A stretch of DNA of 64,000 bases from Amycolatopsis sp. 2-15 (GTDB taxonomy: Bacteria > Actinomycetota > Actinomycetes > Mycobacteriales > Pseudonocardiaceae). The translations under genes and the position numbers were made by a program. The stretch covers positions 754,001-818,000 of the forward strand of contig NZ_CP127294.1 of assembly GCF_030285625.1 (NCBI RefSeq). The letters are read 5' to 3'. Shown in pieces: positions 57,731-64,000 of this stretch; position 1 is the stretch's first letter; every line of letters starts with the position of its first letter. The notes under the pieces are model-generated. The model was given only the letters and a program-made list of their open reading frames with translations, searched no databases and was not told the origin of the DNA.

Positions 57731-59593
57731 CTATTCGACGGTGACGGACTTCGCCAGGTTACGCGGCTTGTCGACGTCGTACCCGCGGGCGCGGGCGATC
57801 TCCGCGGCCAGCACCTGCAGCGGCACGGTGGACACCAGCGGCTGCAGCAGCGTCGGCACCGCCGGGATCTCGATCAGCTCGTCGGCGAACGGCCGCACCG
57901 CCTCGTCGCCCTCCTCGGCGATCACGATCGTGCGGGCACCGCGGGCCTGGATCTCGCTGATGTTCGAGACCAGCTTGGAGTGCAGCACCGCGCGGCCCTT
58001 GGGCGACGGCATGATCACGACGATCGGCAGGCCTTCCTCGACCAGCGCGATCGGGCCGTGCTTGAGCTCGCCGGCGGCGAAGCCCTCGGCGTGCATGTAG
58101 GCGAGCTCCTTGAGCTTCAACGCGCCTTCGAGGGCGACCGGGAACCCGACGTGACGGCCGAGGAACAGCACCGCCTTGGAGTCGGAGATCCGGCGACCGA
58201 GATCGCGGACCTGGTCCACAGTGGACAGGACCTTCTGCACGGCGGCCGGCATGGCCTCCAGCTCGGCGAACTCGCGGGCGACCTCGTCGGGGTACTTCGT
58301 GCCGCGCGCCTGCGCCAGGGCCAGGCCCACAAGGTAGTTGGCGGCGATCTGCGCGAGGAACGCCTTGGTCGACGCGACCCCGATCTCGGGGCCGGCGTGC
58401 GTGTAGAGCACGGCGTCGGACTCACGCGGGATCTGCGCGCCGTTGGTGTTGCAGACGGCGAGCACGCGGGCCTTCTGCTCACGGGCGTGACGCACGGCCT
58501 CGAGCGTGTCGGCCGTCTCGCCGGACTGGGACACGGCGACGACGAGTGTGTCGCGGTCGAGTACCGGGTCGCGGTAACGGAACTCGGACGCCAGCTCGAC
58601 CTCGACGGGCAGCCGGGTCCAGTGCTCGATGGCGTACTTGGCGACCAGGCCCGAGTGGTAGGCGGAACCGCAGGCGACGACGAAGACCTTGTCGACGTCA
58701 CGCAGGTCCTGGTCGGAGATGCGCTGCTCGTCGAGGATGATCCGGCCGGCCTCGAAGTGGCCGCGCAGCGTGTTGGCCAGTGCCTCGGGCTGCTCGTCGA
58801 TCTCCTTGAGCATGAAGTACTCGTGGCCGCCCTTCTCGGCAGCGGAGAGGTCCCAGTCGACGGTGAACGGCTTGGCCTGCGCGGCGTCGCCGTGGAAGTC
58901 GGTGACCTCGTAGCCGTCGCGGGTGATGACGACCAGCTGGTCCTGCCCCAGCTCCACGGCCTCGCGCGTGTGCTCGATGAACGCGGCGACGTCGGACGCG
59001 ACGAACGTCTCGCCTTCGCCGACCCCGACCACCAGCGGCGAGGAGCGACGGGCGGCCACGATGGTGTCCGGCTCGTCGGCGTGCGTCACGACCAGCGTGA
59101 ACGCGCCCTCCAGCCGTCGGCACACGGCCGCGACGCTGGCGGCGAAGTTGCCCTGGGTCTCACCGCTGTTGTACGCGCGGGCGACCAGGTGCGCGGCGGT
59201 CTCGGTGTCGGTGTCGCTCGCCATCTCGACACCGTCGGCCTCGAGCTCGGCGCGCAGGGCGGCGAAGTTCTCGATGATGCCGTTGTGCACCACGGCGACC
59301 TTCTTCGAGGCGTCCTGGTGCGGGTGCGAGTTCCGATCGACGGGCGCGCCGTGCGTCGCCCAGCGGGTGTGGCCCATGCCGGCTGTGCCGGTGAAGCCGT
59401 CCCTGCCCACGGCGTCGAGCTGCGCCTCCAGGTTGGCGAGCCGCCCTGCCTTGCGCTCGACCCTCAGGGCGCCGGCGCCGTCGAGCACCGCCACCCCGGC
59501 CGAGTCGTAGCCGCGGTACTCCATCCGCCGCAGGCCACCGAGGACCACATCCAGCGCCGGCCGGTGTCCGACATATCCCACGATTCCACACAC
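57731..59593 (-). CDS. glmS: Glucosamine-fructose-6-phosphate aminotransferase (isomerising)
   Basis: A 620-residue enzyme that makes glucosamine-6-phosphate for peptidoglycan. The glutaminase domain starts with the nucleophile Cys2 (VCGIVGYVG) and has GMGHTRWATHG and VVHNGIIENF. Two SIS domains have ACGSAYHSG, VVAVSQSGETADT and the end PRNLAKSVTVE. GTG 59593 is fixed by the need for Cys at position 2. No glmS ribozyme-like leader was seen in the 210-bp upstream gap. Confidence 0.96.
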   Translation of the reverse strand: MCGIVGYVGHRPALDVVLGGLRRMEYRGYDSAGVAVLDGAGALRVERKAGRLANLEAQLDAVGRDGFTGTAGMGHTRWATHGAPVDRNSHPHQDASKKVAVVHNGIIENFAALRAELEADGVEMASDTDTETAAHLVARAYNSGETQGNFAASVAAVCRRLEGAFTLVVTHADEPDTIVAARRSSPLVVGVGEGETFVASDVAAFIEHTREAVELGQDQLVVITRDGYEVTDFHGDAAQAKPFTVDWDLSAAEKGGHEYFMLKEIDEQPEALANTLRGHFEAGRIILDEQRISDQDLRDVDKVFVVACGSAYHSGLVAKYAIEHWTRLPVEVELASEFRYRDPVLDRDTLVVAVSQSGETADTLEAVRHAREQKARVLAVCNTNGAQIPRESDAVLYTHAGPEIGVASTKAFLAQIAANYLVGLALAQARGTKYPDEVAREFAELEAMPAAVQKVLSTVDQVRDLGRRISDSKAVLFLGRHVGFPVALEGALKLKELAYMHAEGFAAGELKHGPIALVEEGLPIVVIMPSPKGRAVLHSKLVSNISEIQARGARTIVIAEEGDEAVRPFADELIEIPAVPTLLQPLVSTVPLQVLAAEIARARGYDVDKPRNLAKSVTVE

Positions 59594-59803
59594 GCGAACA
59601 AGCCTAACGAGGGATGTCCAGTCCCCTACTCCGGTACCTTCCCGAGGCTTTTCAACCCACCTGACCAGGGGATATCGAGTGGTGACGGTAGGGAGTGGGG
59701 TGGGGGTGGGCCGGCCCCTGATCGTGGGGTTCCGGGGCTTTTCGGCGCTGTGTCGAATCGGGGTGTTCCCGCTCGTGTAGAGGGTGAACCGAGAGGAGAA
59801 AAC

Positions 59804-60388
59804 ATGCGTTCCGTCAGCGTCACCATGAACATCACCCTCGACGGGGCCGTGCAGGGCCTCGGGCGGCCCGACGAGGACACGCGCGGCGGGTTCCCGCACG
59901 GGGGCTGGGGCAACCGGTACCAGGACGAGGTCCTCGGCCGCGAGATGGCCAGGGGGATGAACCAGCCCGGCGACATGCTGTTCGGGCGCCGGACGTGGGA
60001 GGACTTCATCGGCGCGTGGGCGGGGCGCGACGACGGCAACCCGTTCACCGCGCACCTCGACGCCGCCACCAAGTACGTGGCCTCGACCACTCTCGAGAAC
60101 GCCGACGCGTGGCAGAACTCGATCCTCCTACCTGGCGACGCGGTTTCGTCCGTCGCCCGGCTGAAGGCCGAGCCGGGCCGGGACCTGGCGATCGTCGGCA
60201 GCGCGGCGCTCGTGCGCAGCCTGCACGCGGCCGGCCTGGTCGACCGCTACACGCTGGTGATCCACCCGCTCACCCTCGGCGTCGGCGCGCGGCTGTTCGA
60301 CGGCCCGGCTCCGCTGACCGAGTTCGCGCTCACCCGCAGCGTCGCGACCACGAAGGGCGTGCTCATCGCGTACTACGAGCGTGTGTGA
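59804..60388 (+). CDS. Dihydrofolate-reductase-fold protein (RibD C-terminal type)
   Basis: A 194-residue protein. VSVTMNITLDGAVQG, MLFGRRTWEDF, KYVASTTLENADAW, LAIVGSAALVRSLHAAGLVD and HPLTLGVGARLFDG are the hallmarks of this YyaP/RibD_C family. ATG 59804 has a strong GAGAGGAG site. Reductase activity is likely; the substrate is unknown. Confidence 0.88.
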   Translation: MRSVSVTMNITLDGAVQGLGRPDEDTRGGFPHGGWGNRYQDEVLGREMARGMNQPGDMLFGRRTWEDFIGAWAGRDDGNPFTAHLDAATKYVASTTLENADAWQNSILLPGDAVSSVARLKAEPGRDLAIVGSAALVRSLHAAGLVDRYTLVIHPLTLGVGARLFDGPAPLTEFALTRSVATTKGVLIAYYERV

Positions 60389-60444
60389 CCTGGCCCGGAG
60401 CGGCGGGCGGGCCGGGGCCGGGCGCGGGCAGTAAGGTCACGCGC

Positions 60445-61275
60445 ATGGCCAGCAAGCCCAAGCAACTGCTCGCGGAGCTGTCACGCCCGGGGCCCCACGA
60501 GGTCCTGCGCGGCAACCTGGCCCTGGTCGGGCTGCCGGGCGTCGTGTTCACGCCCCGTCAAGGGCTGGGGCTGCCGGCCATCGCGTTCGGGCACGGGTGG
60601 CTGCAGCCCGCGTCGCGGTACCGGCACCTGTTGCACCACCTCGCGAGCTGGGGCGTGGTCGCCGCCGCGCCCGCGACGCAGGGTGGGCCACTGCCGTCGT
60701 ACCGCCTGCTGGCCAGCGACCTGCTGACGACGCTCGACGTGGTGACCACCGTCCGCCTCGGCCCCGACGGCATCAGCGTCGACCCCGCCAAGCTCGGCGT
60801 CGCCGGCCACTCCACCGGCGGTGGGTCCGCCGTCCTCGCCGCCGCCCAGGCCGCCGCGGCCGACGACTCGGTGCGCCCGCGCATCCGCGCCGTCGCGACG
60901 ATCACCGCCGCCCAGACCCTCCCGTCAGCCTCGGCCGCCGCCCAGCTCATCACCGCCCCCGGCCTGCATCTCGCGGCCGAGGAGGACCTGGTCGCGCCGG
61001 CCGTGGCGCACGCGGAAGCCATTGCCACGGCGTGGGCCGGGCCCGTTCAGCTGCGCACTCTGGGGAAGTCCTCACACCTCGGCGTGACGGAGGGACGGCA
61101 CTGGAGCCAGCTCCTGCTCCACGGCAAACCGCACCGGCGCACCCAACAGCTGACGCGGGCGCTGTTCACGGCGTTCTTCCTGACGCACCTGACCGGCACG
61201 GAGCGCTACTTGCCGCTGCTGGACGCGGACGTGAAGCGGGCGCCGATCGAGCTGACGGAAGAGCCGGCTGCCTGA
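60445..61275 (+). CDS. Alpha/beta hydrolase (chlorophyllase/dienelactone-like)
   Basis: A 276-residue protein. GHGWLQPASRYRHLLHHLASWG precedes the nucleophile elbow VAGHSTGGGSAVLAA; the catalytic Asp is in EEDLVAP and the His in KSSHLGV. No export signal. It follows the DHFR-fold gene after 56 bp on the same strand. Confidence 0.82.
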   Translation: MASKPKQLLAELSRPGPHEVLRGNLALVGLPGVVFTPRQGLGLPAIAFGHGWLQPASRYRHLLHHLASWGVVAAAPATQGGPLPSYRLLASDLLTTLDVVTTVRLGPDGISVDPAKLGVAGHSTGGGSAVLAAAQAAAADDSVRPRIRAVATITAAQTLPSASAAAQLITAPGLHLAAEEDLVAPAVAHAEAIATAWAGPVQLRTLGKSSHLGVTEGRHWSQLLLHGKPHRRTQQLTRALFTAFFLTHLTGTERYLPLLDADVKRAPIELTEEPAA

Positions 61276-61295
61276 CGGTCGGTCCCGGCCAGGCG

Positions 61296-61650
61296 CCGCG
61301 TGACGGACCGCTCGCGAACCCGGCAGCCGCGTGACAGGGACCGTCCGCGAACCCGGCAGCCGCGCGACGGGACCGTTCGCGAACCCGGCAGCCGCGTGAC
61401 AGGGACCGTCCGCGAACCCGGCAGCCGCGCGACGGGACCGTTCGCGAACCCGGCAGCCGCGTGACAGGGACCGTCCGCGAACCTGGCAGCCGCGCGACGG
61501 GACCGTTCGCGAACCCGGCAGCCGCGTGACAGGGACCGTCCGCGAACCCGGCAGCCGCGCGACGGGACCGTTCGCGAACCCGGCAGCCGCGTGACAGGGA
61601 CCGTCCGCGAACCCGGCAGCCGCGCGACGGGACCGTTCGCGAGCCGGCGG
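61296..61650. repeat. Alternating 32/33-bp minisatellite, eleven units
   Basis: After a 31-bp first unit, a 33-bp unit (CCGCGTGACAGGGACCGTCC followed by GCGAACCCGGCAG) alternates with a 32-bp unit (CCGCGCGACGGGACCGTTCG followed by CGAACCCGGCAG) five times each, the last one degenerate. One unit has a single change (AACCTGG). The array begins 20 bp after the hydrolase stop. The gap continues to 61809 with GGGACC-TTC hairpin-like pieces and no gene. Confidence 0.92.
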
Positions 61651-61809
61651 ATCGACGTGGCGCCCACGGGCAACTGGTCTCGCATCTCGGCTGATTACGG
61701 CGGGTAGCGCCGAGGGGCGTGAGGGGACCCTTCCGCCGGTTAGCTACCTCGCGCGGCCGCTAGGGGCACGAAGGGACCGTTCACGCCCTCATACGGCGAC
61801 CGAGTGGGG

Positions 61810-62214
61810 TCAGTCGACCATCCAGGTGTTGTTGGAGAAGTCGTGGTCGTCGAAGCGGCCGGGGCGGGTGGGGTGGCCCGGGGTCGGTGGGGTGGGCTCG
61901 TCGGGCGGTGGGTCGGCGGGCGGCGCGAGGTCGATGGTGTGCGTGCGATCGGTCATGGTTTTTTCGGTGAGCCAGCCGCCGGCTTCGCGGTGGCGGCGCT
62001 GGAGGTCCTGGGCGCGGGTGAGGTAGCGGCCGTGGGTGGCGGCGTCGCGGTGGAGGGACTCGGTGGCGTCGGCCGTGGCCGAGTTGACGTGGCGGTCGCG
62101 GAGGGCGCGTTGTTCCTGGTGCTCGCGGGTGGCGGCGTCCTGGGCCGCGCGGGCGGCGGCGAGGCGGTCGGCGGCGGTCAAACTGCGTGCGGCGGGCGGG
62201 TCAGCGGCCGTCAA
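61810..62214 (-). CDS. Small hydrophilic protein of an ESX-type cluster
   Basis: A 134-residue protein from TTG 62214, overlapping the previous gene by 14 bp. The first half is a long Ala/Arg/Glu helix (coiled-coil like, AARAAQDAATREHQEQRALRDRHV). The second half is Pro/Asp-rich and ends RFDDHDFSNNTWMVD. The end resembles that of the partial protein at 63959 (DDADFADTNWLAN). No family recognised. Confidence 0.65.
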   Translation of the reverse strand: MTAADPPAARSLTAADRLAAARAAQDAATREHQEQRALRDRHVNSATADATESLHRDAATHGRYLTRAQDLQRRHREAGGWLTEKTMTDRTHTIDLAPPADPPPDEPTPPTPGHPTRPGRFDDHDFSNNTWMVD

Positions 62215-63547
62215 CGCCGGGCCCGTCGTCGAGGGAGCCGCTGATGCGGCCGGCCGAGCCGCGGGTGTCGAAGACGTCCGTGCCGAGTCGGGCGGCGGTG
62301 CGGGCCTGGTCGCCGGGGGCGGTGCCGAGGCCGCCGAGGCCGGGGAGGGACAGGGCGCCGAAGCCGTCCATGCCGTCGGGGAGGGTTTCGGGGCCTGGGC
62401 CGAGGGGGTCGAAGGTGACGTCGCCGCCAGGGGCCGTGCCGAGTTCCGCGGAGGGATGCTGGTCTTGGGGCGGGTCGACGATGTGGGCGCCCAGGTCGGC
62501 CAGGGACGCCGAGGCAGTGGTGCTGTCGTCCGGGACGTTCAGGTCGCCCGAGGTCGAGCCTGATGACGGGTCGACGTCGGCCGGAACGACGGGGAGGCCC
62601 AGCGCAGGAGTCGGTGAGTCCACGGGCAGGCCAAGGCCGGGACCGGGTGAGTCAGCGGGGACACCGGGAGTCGGCGAGCCGACGGGGACACCCAGCGCGG
62701 GAGTCGGCAAGTCCGCAGGCGCGCCGAGAGCAGGACCGGCAGAGTCCACTGTAGACGCTCCCGTCGGAACGGACAGAAACCCCGCCAGGGCACGGAGATG
62801 GCCGTCGATGGTGGAGGCGGCCGTGGCGCAGAGGCCCTGGAACGCTGCGTAGCGACTGCTGAACTCGGTCGCGAAAGGACCGTTCAGCCACTGCCGGGCG
62901 GCGCGGACCGCGTAGGAGTTGTCGCCGGGTTCGCAGTCGCGTAGGCGGTTGTGGAGGTCGTTGCCGGGGCTGGCGGAGTCGAGCCAGCCGGCGAGGTCGA
63001 GCAGCTCGTCCTTCGAGACGGCGCGACCTTGGGCCACCGCGGCAATCCGTTGCGCCACCGGCAAAGGCGCGCCCGCGATGGAGTCGGTGCGAAGTTTCAG
63101 CGCTTCGTCCACTTTGGTCTTCAAGGTGGTGAAGACGTGGGTCATCGTCTCGGGGATGAGCTGGGCGGCGCCGGCGAGGTGGTCGAGCAAGTCATCCGGG
63201 CGGAGGCGGCGGTACGCACTCTGCGCAGCCGTTGCGGCGGGGCTTTGCCAGTCGCGGAAGAGGGCGGTGGTGGCGGTGGTCGCGTCGGTGTGGGTGGAGT
63301 CGAGGGTGTCGCGCGTGTGGGCCAGCGTGTCGGCGTCGGCGAGGAACTTGTGGAAATCGAGGCCGGCGCTGCCCTGGAACTTCAGCCGGATGTCCTGCTC
63401 GACGTCGATTTTCGTGGCCGCGAAAGTGTTCCAGACCGAGGCCCACTGCGCGAAGAAGTCCAGCGCGGGCGCCGCGAGCGCGAGCACCTCGTCGGACGTC
63501 GCCACCCCGACGCCGCCGGGCCCGGGGCCGCGCAGCGCGTCGGTCAT
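62201..63547 (-). CDS. WXG100-like/ESX-associated protein with Pro-rich repeat region
   Basis: A 448-residue protein. The N-terminal 250 residues are helical (FFAQWASVWNTFAATKIDVEQ, LFRDWQSPAATAAQSAYRRL) and resemble ESX substrates of the PPE/WXG type. From about 265 a Pro-rich stretch repeats ALGxPxxxPTP and GLGLPVDSPTP, followed by an acidic C terminus. ATG 63547 overlaps the upstream EspC-like gene stop by 4 bp. Export through a type VII system is inferred. Confidence 0.7.
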   Translation of the reverse strand: MTDALRGPGPGGVGVATSDEVLALAAPALDFFAQWASVWNTFAATKIDVEQDIRLKFQGSAGLDFHKFLADADTLAHTRDTLDSTHTDATTATTALFRDWQSPAATAAQSAYRRLRPDDLLDHLAGAAQLIPETMTHVFTTLKTKVDEALKLRTDSIAGAPLPVAQRIAAVAQGRAVSKDELLDLAGWLDSASPGNDLHNRLRDCEPGDNSYAVRAARQWLNGPFATEFSSRYAAFQGLCATAASTIDGHLRALAGFLSVPTGASTVDSAGPALGAPADLPTPALGVPVGSPTPGVPADSPGPGLGLPVDSPTPALGLPVVPADVDPSSGSTSGDLNVPDDSTTASASLADLGAHIVDPPQDQHPSAELGTAPGGDVTFDPLGPGPETLPDGMDGFGALSLPGLGGLGTAPGDQARTAARLGTDVFDTRGSAGRISGSLDDGPGVDGR

Positions 63548-63843
63548 CGGTTCGCCGTGTTCCGTGCGGTGTCGACGTGCTCGCCCTCGACGGACGCGTA
63601 CCGCCCAGCCGCCACGTCGAGACTGCTGCCGAACGACGCGAGCTCGCCGGCGTAAGCCTGGACGGCGTCACTCAGCGCGGCGAACCCGTTGCGATACGCG
63701 GCAAACGCCCCGCCATGTCCCCGCCCGAAATCCGCCTCGGCGACTTGCGACGCCACCCCGGACACCCGCCCGGCCGCAGCCTCGAGCACGCCCTTCGCGG
63801 CGCGCATCGCCTCCGCATCCGCCCGGTGGCTGCCCTCCGGCAT
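63544..63843 (-). CDS. EspC-like (T7SS target) protein
   Basis: A 99-residue helical hairpin protein. AMRAAKGVLEAAAGRVSGVASQV and DFGRGHGGAFAAYRNGFAALSDAVQAYAGELASFGSSLD match the EspC/DUF2580 family of ESX-secreted proteins. ATG 63843 is the family start. It is coupled to the downstream 448-residue gene. Confidence 0.82.
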   Translation of the reverse strand: MPEGSHRADAEAMRAAKGVLEAAAGRVSGVASQVAEADFGRGHGGAFAAYRNGFAALSDAVQAYAGELASFGSSLDVAAGRYASVEGEHVDTARNTANR

Positions 63844-63958
63844 GGCCACCCCCTCACTCCGCCGACCCGCACCCACTCCGACGCACGCCGACGGCGCCCG
63901 GTGCCGGTTCCGTGCCCCGGAAATCTAGCGAGTCAGAACGCTTGAGTCGACAAAGAGC

Positions 63959-64000
63959 TCAGTTCGCAAGCCAGTTGGTGTCGGCGAAGTCGGCGTCGTC
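63959..64000 (-). CDS. C-terminal end of an ESX-cluster protein (runs off the right edge)
   Basis: Only the last 13 codons are present: DDADFADTNWLAN and the stop TGA at 63959-63961. The tail resembles that of the protein at 61810 (DDHDFSNNTWMVD), so they are probably paralogous or share a targeting tail. About 115 bp separates it from the next gene. Confidence 0.6.
   Translation of the reverse strand, partial: DDADFADTNWLAN

Noticed and set aside
59382-59600. glmS ribozyme or riboswitch in the glmS leader
   Set aside because: No ribozyme-like core could be recognised; such ribozymes are typical of Firmicutes.
61296-61650. CRISPR array
   Set aside because: The 32/33-bp units abut directly with no unique spacers, and no cas gene is nearby; this is a minisatellite.
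61206-61685. 159-codon minus-strand frame over the minisatellite
   Set aside because: It encodes only the repeat translation (RLPGSRTVP-type) and starts in the hydrolase gene antisense; no sign of selection as protein.

Overview
The window comes from a high-GC actinomycete, most likely a member of the Pseudonocardiaceae close to Amycolatopsis. The signs are third-position GC bias, many GTG starts, GTGA stop/start overlaps, a WhiB3/WhiD protein beside a BldM-like regulator and SigD/RsdA, a maleylpyruvate-isomerase-fold (mycothiol type) enzyme, a His-tailed GroEL1 and ESX-type secretion proteins. The genus is inferred from gene content and order; no 16S gene is present.

The backbone is a conserved actinobacterial housekeeping block. 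From left to right it holds guaA, a ChoD-like GMC oxidoreductase, guaB3, guaB, a DUF5319 gene, rsdA, sigD, a bldM-like gene, a conserved TPR-like gene, whiB3/whiD, groEL1, groES, tsaD-rimI-tsaB, tsaE, alr, nnrD and glmS. The same order is known from Mycobacterium tuberculosis (guaA to glmS), and whiD-bldM-sigD is known from Streptomyces. Purine synthesis, developmental transcription factors, chaperones, tRNA t6A synthesis and cell-wall precursor genes are therefore interleaved.

Accessory modules sit between the backbone genes. At 1-3.3 kb there is a PspC-type sensor system. At 5-19 kb there are redox enzymes (alcohol and aldehyde dehydrogenases, a berberine-bridge-like FAD enzyme, a GMC oxidoreductase), transporters and a decayed MarR/MFS efflux pair. 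At 26.7-30.3 kb there is a TetR/SDR pair with a second, broken SDR copy, an interrupted PadR gene and a nucleotidyltransferase. At 32.6-36.9 kb an arsenic locus (CadD-like exporter, arsM, arsR, aquaporin, arsC) is followed by a broken methyltransferase and a 339-bp tandem duplication. In it the aquaporin carries two frameshifts and arsC an in-frame stop, while arsM, arsR and cadD look intact. At 38.9-42.2 kb a processive glycosyltransferase, an exosortase-family transpeptidase, a secreted choice-of-anchor-like protein and a 57-residue peptide that is almost only a sorting signal form the most unusual system of the window. At 46.3-49.7 kb lie malonyl-CoA synthetase, a fused carboxyltransferase and an SDR. 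At 52.8-56.2 kb lie a sugar-ABC ATPase, xylulokinase and a DeoR regulator. At the right edge is an ESX/EspC-type cluster.

Non-coding structure is rich: strong hairpin terminators including a perfect 52-bp palindrome (38874-38925), a CIRCE operator before groES, candidate TetR, ArsR and PadR operators, a 20-bp-periodic TTGCC array arranged as two similar blocks (49679-50002), an alternating 32/33-bp minisatellite (61296-61650), and an intergenic block shared between 21.4 and 36.2 kb. No tRNA, rRNA, CRISPR array, IS element or replication origin was recognised.
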